Of a stretch of 64,000 bases of DNA, positions 18,946 through 28,266 are shown piece by piece; the first letter of the stretch is position 1, and every line of letters begins with the position of its first letter. The DNA is from Prauserella_A sp040645195. GTDB taxonomy: Bacteria; Actinomycetota; Actinomycetes; Mycobacteriales; Pseudonocardiaceae. The DNA is taken from positions 1 to 64,000 of the forward strand of contig NZ_JBEYXW010000014.1 in assembly GCF_040645195.1 (NCBI RefSeq), in the 5' to 3' direction. The notes below the pieces were generated by a model that saw only the letters and a list, made by a program, of their open reading frames with translations, did not search any database and was not told the DNA's origin. The position numbers and the translations under genes were made by a program.

Positions 18946-20142
18946 TCAGTAGGTGCCGTCGGCAGCGCGGGGCACCCGGCTCGCCCTGCGCTGCAGCGTG
19001 CGCGCGACCGGCTCCACGACGCGCGCCGCGACCGGGCCCAGTACCGCCATCAACAGCACGTAGGCGGTGGCCAGTGCGGCGAGCTCGCCTTCGACCGCCC
19101 CTGCGGAGACGGCCAGTCCGGCGATGACGATCGAGAACTCACCACGGGCGACCAGTGCGGCGCCCGCTCGTGCCCGGCCGAGCTTGCCCATACCCGCCCT
19201 GCGCGCGGCCCACCAGCCGGTCGCGACCTTCGTCAGCGTGGTGACCACCGCGAGCACGATGGCCCAGCCGAGCACCGGCGGGATGGAGCGGGGATCGGTG
19301 TTCAGTCCGAACACGACGAAGAACACGGCGGCGAACAGGTCGCGCAGCGGCTCGAGTAGCCGTGTGGCGTTCTCGGCTGTGGACCCGGAGATCGCGATGC
19401 CCAGCAGGAACGCGCCCACCGCGGCGGACACCTGCATGGCGGAGGCGAGCCCGGCCACCAGCAGCGCCGCGCCGAACACCTTGAGCAGGAAGACCTCCCG
19501 GTCCTCACTGTCCACGATGGCCGAGACGTAGCGGCCGTACTTCACCGCGACGACGAGCACGACACTGATCACGGCCAGTGAGATCCCGACCGCTTCCAGC
19601 CCGCCGAGGAAGCTGATGCCGCCGAGAACGGCCGTGAGGATCGGCAGGTACAGCGCCATGATCAGGTCCTCGAACACGAGGATCGACAGCACGACCGGCG
19701 TCTCCCGGTTACCGAGCCTGCCCAGGTCCCCGAGGACCTTCGCGACGATGCCCGACGAGGAGATGTAGGTGATGCCGGCCATCACGAACGCGCCGATGGG
19801 CCCCCAGCCGAGGATGAGCGCGACCGCGGCGCCCGGCAGGGCGTTGAGCACGACGTCCACCAGACCGGCCATCCAGGACCGGCGCAGCCCCGTGACGAGC
19901 TCGGCGGCCGAGTACTCCAGCCCGAGCAGCAACAGCAGCAGGACCACGCCGATCTCGCTGGCGAGCTCGGTGAACCCGTCGATGTCACCGAGAGGGATGA
20001 CCCCGCCCTGGCCGAACGCCAGCCCGCCGATGAGGTACAGCGGGATCGGTGACATGCCGATCTTGCCGGCCAGCCTGCCGAGCACACCCAGCGCGAAGAA
20101 GACAGCACCCAGCTGGATGAGGGACAGTGCGGTGTGTTCCAC
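18946..20142 (-). CDS. khtU: CPA2-family K+(Na+)/H+ antiporter, KhtU type
   Basis: A 398-aa integral membrane protein with about 12 hydrophobic segments and CPA2 features (LGVLGRLAGKIGMSPIPLYL near the N terminus, VVLSILVFEDLIMALYLPIL in the middle). No cytosolic RCK domain is fused; that function is supplied by the adjacent gene, as in Bacillus KhtTU. The gene ends 4 bases from the rluB stop and follows the regulatory subunit by 5 bases. Confidence 0.87.
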   Translation of the reverse strand: MEHTALSLIQLGAVFFALGVLGRLAGKIGMSPIPLYLIGGLAFGQGGVIPLGDIDGFTELASEIGVVLLLLLLGLEYSAAELVTGLRRSWMAGLVDVVLNALPGAAVALILGWGPIGAFVMAGITYISSSGIVAKVLGDLGRLGNRETPVVLSILVFEDLIMALYLPILTAVLGGISFLGGLEAVGISLAVISVVLVVAVKYGRYVSAIVDSEDREVFLLKVFGAALLVAGLASAMQVSAAVGAFLLGIAISGSTAENATRLLEPLRDLFAAVFFVVFGLNTDPRSIPPVLGWAIVLAVVTTLTKVATGWWAARRAGMGKLGRARAGAALVARGEFSIVIAGLAVSAGAVEGELAALATAYVLLMAVLGPVAARVVEPVARTLQRRASRVPRAADGTY

Positions 20143-20147
20143 AGGCC

Positions 20148-20648
20148 TCAGCCGTGGTGGAGGATCTTGACGGCGGACTCCAGACCTTCCGCCGTCCCGA
20201 CGACCACGAGCACGTCACCCGCGGTGAAGGTGAAGTCGGGGGAGGGCGAGGGATGCACCTGGCCGGCACGCATCACGGCGACGACGGAGACGCCGGTGCG
20301 CGTGCGCATGCCGGTGTCTCCGAGCGTGCGGCCGTTGTAGGGCGACGCGCTCTTGATCGGCATCTGCTTGGTGTTGATGCCGGGCACCTCGCGGTGCTCC
20401 TCCCTCAGCTGCGCGACGAGCTGCGGTGCCCCCAGTAGGTTCGCCAGCGCGCCCGCCTCGTCGGCGGTCAGCGGCAGCGACGCAAGGCAGGCGTCGGGAT
20501 CATCGGACTTGGACACGATCAGTTCGATCTTGCCGTCCCGGTGCGTGACGACACCCACACGCCGTCCATTGCCGAGAGCGAAGTCCTTACGGACGCCGAT
20601 TCCCGGCAGGGGAGTTACTTCGACGTTCACATACCCACGGTAACCCAT
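20148..20648 (-). CDS. khtT: KhtT-like antiporter regulatory subunit with TrkA-C domain
   Basis: A 166-aa protein (ATG 20648; GTG 20630, giving NVEVTPLPGIG at the start, is also plausible). The N-terminal domain begins with the KhtT-like TPLPGIGVRKDF. Residues about 90-166 form a TrkA-C (RCK-C) ligand-binding domain ending FTFTAGDVLVVVGTAEGLES. In Bacillus KhtT the TrkA-C domain binds c-di-AMP and gates KhtU. The ligand here is inferred from that family. Confidence 0.87.
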   Translation of the reverse strand: MGYRGYVNVEVTPLPGIGVRKDFALGNGRRVGVVTHRDGKIELIVSKSDDPDACLASLPLTADEAGALANLLGAPQLVAQLREEHREVPGINTKQMPIKSASPYNGRTLGDTGMRTRTGVSVVAVMRAGQVHPSPSPDFTFTAGDVLVVVGTAEGLESAVKILHHG

Positions 20649-20772
20649 CGGCTGGCGCGATCACCGCCTCGGATGATATGTCCTGTCTGTCCATTTCGGT
20701 CAGTGCGGGCAGCTGAGATGCGGGTCCGTAGGATCGCCGTGTCGGGGCTCAAGGAGGGGCAGGTGATGTGGG

Positions 20773-23106
20773 GTGCTGTTCGCGATCGCGGCGCACATGG
20801 CGTTGGCTGCGGTGCTGCCGTGGATCGCGCGGCGCTGGGGACGCGCCGCCTTCGTCGTCGGCGCGCTGGCCCCGGCAGCGACACTGGTGCTCGCGCTCAG
20901 CCAGGCCGGCGGAGCAGTAGGCGCCCGGCCCCCAACCGAGTCGCTGGCGTGGGCTCCCGGCATCGGGCTGGAGTTCACGACCCGGCTCGACGAGCTCGCG
21001 CTGCTGATGATCCTGCTCGTGTCGGGTATCGGCGCCCTGGTGCTGTGTTTCTACGCCTGCTACGCCAAGCCCGGTGATCCTGCTGCCGGTCGCGACTCCG
21101 CCCTGCTCGTACTGTTCGCCGGCGCCATGCTCGGCCTGGTGCTCGCCGACGACGTCATCTCGCTGTACGTGTTCTGGGAGCTGACCACCATCTGCTCCTT
21201 CCTGCTCGTCGGCGGTGACGGGGCCACGAAGAAGCTGCGCCGCTCGGCAACCCAGGCACTGCTCGTCACCAGCCTCGGCGGTCTTGCGATGCTGCTGGGC
21301 CTCATCCTGCTCGGCACGGCCGCCGGCACCTTCCGGATCTCCGAGATCCTCGCCGACCCGCCGGGCGGGCCGCTCGTCACGGTGGCGGTGCTGCTGATCC
21401 TGCTCGGCGCGTTCACCAAGTCGGCGCAGGTGCCGTTCCACCCCTGGCTGCCAGGCGCCATGGTCGCGCCGACCCCGGTCAGCGCCTACCTGCACGCCGC
21501 CGCGATGGTCAAGGCGGGTGTGTACCTCGTCGCGCGGTTCGCCCCCGGCTTCGCCCATCTGCCTGCGTGGTGGGTGCCGATCGTCGTGCTCGGCCTGTGG
21601 ACGATGGTGCTCGGCGGGTTCCGCGCGTTGCGCCAGTACGACCTCAAGACCCTGCTGGCCTACGGCACGATCAGCCAGCTCGGCTTCCTGATGGTGCTCG
21701 TCGGGACCGGGACGTGGCTCTCGGCGCTGGCCGACGTCACGCTCGTGCTCGCGCACGGGCTGTTCAAGTCGGCGCTGTTCCTCACGGTCGGGATCATCGA
21801 CAAACGCACCGGCACGCGGGACATCCGTCAGCTGTCCGGGCTGGGCAGGCACTGGCGCGCGCTGGCAGGCTTCGCGACGCTGGCGGTGCTGTCGATGGCG
21901 GGGCTGCCGCCCCTGCTCGGTTTCATCGGCAAGGAAGCCGCGTTGGAGGCGCTGTTGGAGGGCGGTCCGCGGGAGTGGCTGCTGCTCGCCGGTGTCGCTC
22001 TCGGCTCGGTCTTCACGGTGGCCTACAGCCTGCGCTTCCTCGTCGGCGCCTTCGGCGACCGGGCCGATGGCAAGCCCATGGCGGTCCCGCCGTCGGGCAC
22101 CCTCATCACCGGGCTGGTGGCCGTGCCCGCCGTTGCCGGGCTCGTGCTGGCGGTGGTGCCGGGTGTGATCCAGCCCCTGGTGGCGGGCTACGCCGACGCC
22201 TACTCCGCGAACCCGCCGCCGTACGAGCTGGCGTTGTGGCACGGCATCACGGCCCCGCTGCTGCTCACTGTGGTGATCGTCGCCGCGGGGTACGCGCTGC
22301 ATCGCACGGCGCTGGCACCACGGTTGGCCGGGTGGGTGCCCGAGTCGCTGCATGCCCAGCGCGGCTACCAGGCCACGATCACCGGGCTTGACGGCCTCGC
22401 CAAAGCCGTCACCGGCCGCCTGCAGGCCGGTTCGCTGCCGACCTACCTCGGGATCATCCTCGTCACAATGGTGCTCGTGCCCGCGGGCGGGCTACTGGCC
22501 GGGCTCGGTTCGCCAGGGCCGCTGCGCTGGTGGGACTCCTGGCTGCAGCTGCCGCTCGCCGTTCTCGTTCTCGCCGCGGCAGGCACGGTGGTGCTGGCTC
22601 GCAGGCGGCTCACGGCGGTGTTGCTCACGGGTGCCGTCGGCTACGGCATCGGCGCGCTCTTCGTGGTCGACGGCGGTGCCGACCTGGCGCTCGCGCAGTT
22701 CCTGGTGGAGTCGCTCACGCTGGTCGTGTTCGTCTTCGTGATCCGCCGGTTCCCGCCGCGCTTCGTCGAGGACCGTCCCTACGTGCGCAAGGCCCGCTGG
22801 GTCAAGGCCGGCATCGCGGCCGTCGCGGGCACGTTCGTCGCGGTGCTGGCCGTGCTGTACTCCGGCTCTCGCGAACCGGGGATGCCCGACGCCAGCAGGT
22901 ACTACATCGAGAACTCCGAGAGTGCGACCGGCGCCAGCAACGTGGTCAACGCGATCATCGTCGACTTCCGTGCCTTCGACACGGTCGGCGAGATCGCGGT
23001 GCTCGCCGTCGCGGCGACCGGTGCGGCGAGCCTGATCCTCGCCCGCGCGCGGCAGAGATCGCGGCCGCGGGTCGAGCCCGACGAGCGGGAGGAGGTGCTG
23101 CGATGA
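20773..23106 (+). CDS. mrpA: Mrp-type Na+/H+ antiporter subunit A
   Basis: The large NuoL-like subunit of the seven-protein Mrp antiporter, which expels Na+ in exchange for H+. The 777-aa product has the proton-translocating domain (GGLAMLLGLILLGTAAGT, PFHPWLPGAMVAPTPVSAYL). The C-terminal region contains the DUF4040 segment (GIGALFVVDGGADLALAQFL). Start GTG 20773 is the first in frame; AAGGAGG (20751-20757) is 15 bases away, rather far. It heads a seven-gene operon with 1- to 4-base overlaps at every junction. Confidence 0.95.
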   Translation: MLFAIAAHMALAAVLPWIARRWGRAAFVVGALAPAATLVLALSQAGGAVGARPPTESLAWAPGIGLEFTTRLDELALLMILLVSGIGALVLCFYACYAKPGDPAAGRDSALLVLFAGAMLGLVLADDVISLYVFWELTTICSFLLVGGDGATKKLRRSATQALLVTSLGGLAMLLGLILLGTAAGTFRISEILADPPGGPLVTVAVLLILLGAFTKSAQVPFHPWLPGAMVAPTPVSAYLHAAAMVKAGVYLVARFAPGFAHLPAWWVPIVVLGLWTMVLGGFRALRQYDLKTLLAYGTISQLGFLMVLVGTGTWLSALADVTLVLAHGLFKSALFLTVGIIDKRTGTRDIRQLSGLGRHWRALAGFATLAVLSMAGLPPLLGFIGKEAALEALLEGGPREWLLLAGVALGSVFTVAYSLRFLVGAFGDRADGKPMAVPPSGTLITGLVAVPAVAGLVLAVVPGVIQPLVAGYADAYSANPPPYELALWHGITAPLLLTVVIVAAGYALHRTALAPRLAGWVPESLHAQRGYQATITGLDGLAKAVTGRLQAGSLPTYLGIILVTMVLVPAGGLLAGLGSPGPLRWWDSWLQLPLAVLVLAAAGTVVLARRRLTAVLLTGAVGYGIGALFVVDGGADLALAQFLVESLTLVVFVFVIRRFPPRFVEDRPYVRKARWVKAGIAAVAGTFVAVLAVLYSGSREPGMPDASRYYIENSESATGASNVVNAIIVDFRAFDTVGEIAVLAVAATGAASLILARARQRSRPRVEPDEREEVLR

Positions 23107-23666
23107 CCACCGAATCCGAGCGCCCGGCCGAACAGGTGCCGTGGACCGAGTGGGACCGGCCACGCGAGCGCTGGCTCATGGCCGAGCACAACTGCAACAC
23201 CTGGCCGCGCTCGCTGCTGCTCGAAGTCTGCGCGCGCATCGTCTTCCCGACGGTGCTCATGGTGTCGGTGTACCTGTTGTTCGCCGGGCACCACACTGCG
23301 GGCGGCGGGTTCAGCGGCGGCCTCGTCGCCGGGCTGGCGTTCGTGCTGCGTTACGTGGCGGGCGGCAGCGCGGAGCTCGCTGCCGCTATCCGCATCCGGC
23401 CGCCGGTGGTGATCGGCACGGGGCTGAGCATCGCGGTCGTGACCGCGCTCGTGCCCGCGCTGTTCGGCCAGCCGGTGCTGGCCTCGGCGATCTGGCCGGT
23501 GACGCTGCCGGTGCTCGGCGAGCTCAAGATCACCACCAACCTGTTCCTCGACATCGGGGTGTACCTGCTGATCATCGGCGTCGTGGTGGACCTGCTGCGC
23601 ACCGTGGGCGCGGGAACCGAACGCGGTGGTCTCGGGCTGCACGAGGACCAGGAGGACCACGGGTGA
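23103..23666 (+). CDS. mrpB: Mrp antiporter subunit B
   Basis: A 187-aa membrane protein starting at ATG 23103, overlapping mrpA by 4 bases. The MnhB domain is clear from SLLLEVCARIVFPTVLMVSV and GHHTAGGGFSGGLVAGLAF. An N-terminal extension of about 35 residues precedes the first helix. Confidence 0.93.
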   Translation: MTTESERPAEQVPWTEWDRPRERWLMAEHNCNTWPRSLLLEVCARIVFPTVLMVSVYLLFAGHHTAGGGFSGGLVAGLAFVLRYVAGGSAELAAAIRIRPPVVIGTGLSIAVVTALVPALFGQPVLASAIWPVTLPVLGELKITTNLFLDIGVYLLIIGVVVDLLRTVGAGTERGGLGLHEDQEDHG

Positions 23667-24103
23667 CCGTCAACATCACCATGGCCATCGTGCTGGCCGG
23701 GCTGTACACGGTCGGCTTATACCTGCTCATGCAACGCTCGCTGATGCGGGTGATCCTCGGCATCGTGATCGTCGGGCACGGCGCGAACCTGTTCCTCCAG
23801 GTCGCGGGTGGCCCGCCGGGGCAGCCGGTGTTCGTCGGCTCGGCGGTCCTCGAGACGATGGTCGACCCGCTGCCGCAGGCGCTGGCGCTGACCGCGATCG
23901 TCATCACGTTCGCACTGACCACGTTCCTGCTCGCGCTGGCGTACCGGTCGTGGGCGCTACTCGGCCACGACGAGGTGCGGGACGACGTCGAGGACCGGCG
24001 GATCCGGCTGGCCGAACGTGAACGCGAGGACGGCGAGGAGTCCGAGAGCGAGACGACCACCAGCTTCGAGGCGCCGGAGGCCGGCGAGGAGGTTCCCCGA
24101 TGA
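23663..24103 (+). CDS. mrpC: Mrp antiporter subunit C
   Basis: A 146-aa NuoK-like subunit from GTG 23663. The core LMQRSLMRVILGIVIVGHGA and DPLPQALALTAIVITFALTT are diagnostic. A charged C-terminal tail of about 45 residues (rich in Glu/Arg/Asp) extends into the cytoplasm and is longer than in most MrpC proteins. Overlaps at both ends. Confidence 0.93.
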   Translation: MTVNITMAIVLAGLYTVGLYLLMQRSLMRVILGIVIVGHGANLFLQVAGGPPGQPVFVGSAVLETMVDPLPQALALTAIVITFALTTFLLALAYRSWALLGHDEVRDDVEDRRIRLAEREREDGEESESETTTSFEAPEAGEEVPR

Positions 24104-25635
24104 CGGTTCTCGTCGCGCTGCCTGTGCTGCTGCCGCTGCTCGCCGCCGCACTCTCCCTGGTCGCCGGGCGCGCTCCCCGCGTCCAGCGCGCGCTCGGTGT
24201 GCTCGTGCTGACCGCGATCGCGGTGATCGCCGGTGTACTGCTGAAGGAGGCGGACAACCACGGCCCGGTTGTGCTGCAGCTCGGCGGGTACGCGGCGCCG
24301 TTCGGCATCACGCTGGTCGCCGACCGGCTGGCCGCGCTGCTGCTCCTGGTGTCGGCGCTCGTCACGCTCGCTGTGCTGATCTTCTCGATCGGTCAGCGCA
24401 TCACCGACTACGGCAGGCACACGGCGTCGACCGCGTTCCACCCGATGTACCTGGTGCTGTGTGCCGGGGTGTCGCTGGCCTACCTGACCGGCGACCTGTT
24501 CAACCTGTTCGTCGCCTTCGAGATCATGCTCTCGTCGTCGTACGTGCTGATCACGCGCCGCACCACCGCGGACCGGGTGCGCGCGAGCATGACCTACGTG
24601 ATCGTGAGCCTCGCCTCGTCGCTGCTGTTCATCACGATGATCGCGCTGGTCTACGCGGCGACGGGAACGGTCAACCTGGCGGCACTGCCGGAGAAGATCG
24701 CGGCGCTGTCGCCCGGCGTGCAGACCAGCCTGGGCCTGCTCATGGTGGTGGTGTTCGGGATCAAGGCCGCGCTCGTGCCACTGCACTTCTGGTTGCCGGA
24801 CAGCTACCCGACCGCGCCCGCGCCGATCACCGCGGTGTTCGCGGGCCTGCTCACCAAGGTCGGCGTGTACGCGCTCATCCGTACCCAGACGCTGGTGTTC
24901 GTCCACGACGTCGGCTGGACCGTGCTGCTCGTGATCGCGCTGCTCACGATGCTGATCGGTGTGCTCGGCGCGATCGCGCAGAACGACCTCAACCGGATGC
25001 TGTCGTTCCTGCTCGTCAGCCACATCGGCTACATGCTGTTCGGGCTCGCGCTGTTCACCGTGCTCGGGCTCGCCGGCGTGATCCTCTACGTCGTCCACCA
25101 CATCACCGTGCAGGCCGCGCTCTTCCTCGTCAGCGGTCTGATCACGCGACATACCGGAACGGTGTCCCTGCAGGGGATGTCCGGTGTCGCCAAGGCCTAC
25201 CCGGTGATCGCCGTGCTGTTCGCGCTGCCCGCGCTGAGCCTGGCCGGTATCCCGCCGTTCTCCGGTTTCGTCGCCAAGATCGCGCTGCTGCAGGCGGGCG
25301 CTCAGGTCGGTACCGCTGCGGCGTACGCGGTGACCGCCGCCGCTGTGCTGACCAGCCTGCTGACGCTGTTCGCGGTGACCAAGATCTGGGTCGGCGCGTT
25401 CTGGGGCAAGGTCAGCGAGCCGCATCAGGACCCCGACCCCGACGACGAGGTCACCGTCGGCACCGGCTCGACCTCCACCGGCATGCTGGTGTCCACCGGT
25501 GGCCTGGTGGCCGTCAGCGTGCTGATCGCGGTCTTCGCGGGCCCGCTGTCGGCGATGAGCGAGCGAGCGGCCGCGGACCTGCTGGACGGCAGCGCCTACC
25601 GCGCGGCTGTCCTCGGCGCCGAGGGGAGCGGCTGA
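24100..25635 (+). CDS. mrpD: Mrp antiporter subunit D
   Basis: A 511-aa NuoM/N-like subunit. Motifs include LTGDLFNLFVAFEIMLSSSY (with the conserved membrane Glu), GIKAALVPLHFWLPDSYPTA and LSLAGIPPFSGFVAKIALLQ. Together with MrpA it forms the ion-translocating core. It shares its stop with the mrpE start in TGATG. Confidence 0.95.
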   Translation: MTVLVALPVLLPLLAAALSLVAGRAPRVQRALGVLVLTAIAVIAGVLLKEADNHGPVVLQLGGYAAPFGITLVADRLAALLLLVSALVTLAVLIFSIGQRITDYGRHTASTAFHPMYLVLCAGVSLAYLTGDLFNLFVAFEIMLSSSYVLITRRTTADRVRASMTYVIVSLASSLLFITMIALVYAATGTVNLAALPEKIAALSPGVQTSLGLLMVVVFGIKAALVPLHFWLPDSYPTAPAPITAVFAGLLTKVGVYALIRTQTLVFVHDVGWTVLLVIALLTMLIGVLGAIAQNDLNRMLSFLLVSHIGYMLFGLALFTVLGLAGVILYVVHHITVQAALFLVSGLITRHTGTVSLQGMSGVAKAYPVIAVLFALPALSLAGIPPFSGFVAKIALLQAGAQVGTAAAYAVTAAAVLTSLLTLFAVTKIWVGAFWGKVSEPHQDPDPDDEVTVGTGSTSTGMLVSTGGLVAVSVLIAVFAGPLSAMSERAAADLLDGSAYRAAVLGAEGSG

Positions 25636-26207
25636 TGAGGCGGCTCTCGTTCTCGCTGCTGTTCTGGCTCGTGCTGGTGTGGCTGATGCTGTGGGGCACG
25701 CTCGACCTGTCGGTCGCGGTGTTCGGTGTGCTGCTCGCGTTCGCGGTTCTCATGCTCTTCCCGCTGCCGGTGCATCGCTGGCACTTCTTCGTCCACCCGC
25801 TGCGGCTGGTGCGCCTCGCCTGCTGGGTTGTCGTGGACCTCGTGGTCTCGGCGGTAGGCCTCGCCTGGGACGAGTTCCGGCACGGCGGCCGGGTCAGGGC
25901 CGCCATCGTCGCCGTACCTTCGCTGTCCGATGTGGACCATGTGATCGCGGCTGCCGCGAACGTGCTCTCGCTCGGTCCGGGGAAGTTCGTGCTGCAGATC
26001 GACCGTGCGGGCGGGATCTGGTACGTCTACGCGCTCGGCGTGCGCACCCGGGAGGCCGCCGACCGTGTGCACGACGACGTGCTCGACGTGCAGGTGCGGG
26101 TGATCCACGCCTACGGCACCGCCGAGGAGGCGCGCACGGTCCGCGAGCGGGCAGAGGAAGCGAAACGGCGGCGTCGCCACGCCACTGTGGAGGGTGAGGC
26201 CCGATGA
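25635..26207 (+). CDS. mrpE: Mrp antiporter subunit E
   Basis: A 190-aa subunit with two N-terminal helices (SFSLLFWLVLVWLMLWGTLD, AVFGVLLAFAVLMLFPLP) and a cytoplasmic domain, matching MnhE. The C terminus is basic (AKRRRRHATVEGEAR). ATG 25635 overlaps the mrpD stop by 1 base. Confidence 0.92.
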   Translation: MRRLSFSLLFWLVLVWLMLWGTLDLSVAVFGVLLAFAVLMLFPLPVHRWHFFVHPLRLVRLACWVVVDLVVSAVGLAWDEFRHGGRVRAAIVAVPSLSDVDHVIAAAANVLSLGPGKFVLQIDRAGGIWYVYALGVRTREAADRVHDDVLDVQVRVIHAYGTAEEARTVRERAEEAKRRRRHATVEGEAR

Positions 26208-26470
26208 GTACTGTCTTCGCGATCACGTTCGGACTGCTGGCGATCGCCGGGTTGCTCACACTCGTCCGGCTGGTGCGCGGACCGCGCACGCTCGACCGCG
26301 TGCTCGCGATCGATGTGCTGGTGGTGCTGATCGTCGCCGGCACCGCCGTCGGCATGGCGATGTCACTGCGCGGTATCTACATCGCGTTGCTCGTCGCGGT
26401 GGCACTGCTCGGTTTCGTCGGCTCGATCTCGGTGGTGCGGTTGGTGGAACGCCGGGAGGAACACCGATGA
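26204..26470 (+). CDS. mrpF: Mrp antiporter subunit F
   Basis: An 88-aa protein with three predicted helices. The MnhF signature LVRLVRGPRTLDRVLAIDVL is present. It overlaps both neighbours by 4 bases. Confidence 0.93.
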   Translation: MSTVFAITFGLLAIAGLLTLVRLVRGPRTLDRVLAIDVLVVLIVAGTAVGMAMSLRGIYIALLVAVALLGFVGSISVVRLVERREEHR

Positions 26471-26844
26471 GCGTGCGTGATGTGATCTGCGCGGTGCTGC
26501 TGCTCTCCGGCGCGCTGTTCTGTGTCATCGGGGCGTACGGCGTGCTGCGCCTGCCGGACGTGCCGAGCAGGCTGCAGGCGGCGACGAAGCCACAGACGCT
26601 GGGGCTGCTGCTGATCCTGGCAGGAACGGCGGTGCGGCTGGAGCCGCAGTACGCGGTGGGCCTGGCGCTCGCCGGGCTGTTCCAGGTGATCACCGCACCG
26701 GTGGTGTCACAGCTGTACGGGCGGGCCGCCTACCGCACCGGCGCGATCGACCGGTCGAGCCTGGTCATCGACGAGCTGGACGAGCGCCTGCGTGCGGAAC
26801 GCCCCGAGGGCCATCCGGGCGGGCGCGTTTCGGACAAGCACTGA
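26467..26844 (+). CDS. mrpG: Mrp antiporter subunit G
   Basis: A 125-aa protein from ATG 26467 with the MnhG core FCVIGAYGVLRLPDVPSRLQ and AATKPQTLGLLLILAGTAV. It completes the mrpABCDEFG operon. A hydrophilic C-terminal tail of about 35 residues follows the last helix. The operon ends here; the next gene is 58 bases away. Confidence 0.92.
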   Translation: MSVRDVICAVLLLSGALFCVIGAYGVLRLPDVPSRLQAATKPQTLGLLLILAGTAVRLEPQYAVGLALAGLFQVITAPVVSQLYGRAAYRTGAIDRSSLVIDELDERLRAERPEGHPGGRVSDKH

Positions 26845-26902
26845 GCGCCAGGCAGAATGGGATCTCGCAGGAAAGCGAGCGAGACAGCGAGGAGAACGGT
26901 CG

Positions 26903-27628
26903 GTGGCGGGAGCCCTACGCGGCGTGGTCGCACTGGACGGTCCATCGGGAACCGGCAAGACCACCGTGGCACGCAAGCTGGCCGCCACGCTCGGTGCCGG
27001 CTATCTCGACACGGGTGCGATGTACCGCCTTGTCACTCTCGCGGTGCTGCGCGCCGGGATCGACCCGCAGGACCCAGGTGCCGTCGCCGCGCTCGCGAGT
27101 GAGGTCGAGGTCGGTGTCGGCACCGATCCGGCCCGCCCCCGCGCACAGCTCGGCGGGCAGGAGGTCGGCGAGGAGATCCGCACCGAGCCCGTCAACGCGG
27201 CCGTCTCCGCGGTGTCCGCAGTCCCCGAGGTGCGGGAGATTCTGGTCGCGGGGCAGCGCCGGATCATCGCCCACGTCCTGGACACCGTCGGCGGAATCGT
27301 CGTCGATGGGCGCGACATCGGGACCGTCGTCGCGCCGGACGCCCCGCTGAAGGTCTTCCTGACCGCCTCACCCGAGGTGCGCGCCGCACGGCGCAGTGCC
27401 CAGGACTCGGCGGCGGGCCGGAAGTCCACCACCGCCGCCGCGCGGGCCTCCGTGGAGCGGCGCGACGAGCTGGACTCCACCCGCACCGCCTCGCCGATGC
27501 GCCCTGCCGGGGACGCGGTGGTGTTCGACACCTCGGACCTGAACATCGAGCAGGTCCTCGTTGCACTGAGCGAGCTGGCCAGCCAGCGCGGCCTGCTCGG
27601 CGGCGAGTTCGCGGAGGCGTGCCGGTGA
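26903..27628 (+). CDS. cmk: Cytidylate kinase
   Basis: Phosphorylates CMP/dCMP. GTG 26903 follows GAGGAG by 8 bases and gives a 241-aa product with P-loop GPSGTGKT at 13-20, then YLDTGAMYRLVTLAVL and VVDGRDIGTVVAPDAPLKVF, all standard for bacterial Cmk. Alternative upstream starts lie inside mrpG. cmk-acyltransferase-der form an overlapping operon. Confidence 0.94.
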   Translation: MAGALRGVVALDGPSGTGKTTVARKLAATLGAGYLDTGAMYRLVTLAVLRAGIDPQDPGAVAALASEVEVGVGTDPARPRAQLGGQEVGEEIRTEPVNAAVSAVSAVPEVREILVAGQRRIIAHVLDTVGGIVVDGRDIGTVVAPDAPLKVFLTASPEVRAARRSAQDSAAGRKSTTAAARASVERRDELDSTRTASPMRPAGDAVVFDTSDLNIEQVLVALSELASQRGLLGGEFAEACR

Positions 27629-28266
27629 CGGGACTGCCTCCCGGTGCCGTACCGTGGCTACACGAGGCGGGCCGGGTGATCGCCCGGTATCTCTACCGTC
27701 CCGCGTACCGCATCCGGGTCGCCGGGCTCGCGCGTGTGCCGCGCACCGGTCCCGTCGTGCTCGTCGCCAACCACAGTTCGATGATCGAGCCGCAGCTGAT
27801 CTTCGGAATGTTGCCGCGCCGCTCGGTGTTCCTCGTCAAGGACGAGATGTTCGCCGGGCCGGCGGGCTGGGGGCTGCGCTGGATCGGGCAGGTCCCGGTG
27901 CGGCGCGGGGCACCTGACCGGGCGGCGCTGCTCGCCGCGACCCGGGTACTACGCGGCGGTGGGCTCATCGGGGTGTTCCCGGAGGGCACGCGCGGCGCTG
28001 GTGATGTCGCGACGGCTCAGCAGGGGGCGGCCTGGCTGGTGCGCAACTCCGGCGCGGTCGTGCTGCCGGTGGCGGTGCGTGGCACGCTGCGCCCCGCCGG
28101 GCGAGGGCGCCGGTTCCGGCCGGTGGTCGACATCCTGGTGGACGAACCGTTCACACTGGACGTCGGCCGCGGGCGCGCGGGGCTGGCCGAGGGCACCGAG
28201 CGCATCCGTACCACGCTCGCGGCGCTCGTCGAAGAGCTTGACAGGCAACGAGAAGAGAAGCAGTGA
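27625..28266 (+). CDS. PlsC-like 1-acyl-glycerol-3-phosphate acyltransferase
   Basis: A 213-aa protein (GTG 27625 overlaps the cmk stop as GTGA; GTG 27619 also fits). The acyltransferase block I reads NHSSMIEP, so the usual H-x4-D catalytic pair is H-x4-E. Block III, GVFPEGTRG, is intact. No membrane helix is obvious, as in many PlsC-like proteins. Placement between cmk and der is common in actinomycetes. It probably makes phosphatidate or acylates another lysolipid. Confidence 0.83.
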   Translation: MTGLPPGAVPWLHEAGRVIARYLYRPAYRIRVAGLARVPRTGPVVLVANHSSMIEPQLIFGMLPRRSVFLVKDEMFAGPAGWGLRWIGQVPVRRGAPDRAALLAATRVLRGGGLIGVFPEGTRGAGDVATAQQGAAWLVRNSGAVVLPVAVRGTLRPAGRGRRFRPVVDILVDEPFTLDVGRGRAGLAEGTERIRTTLAALVEELDRQREEKQ

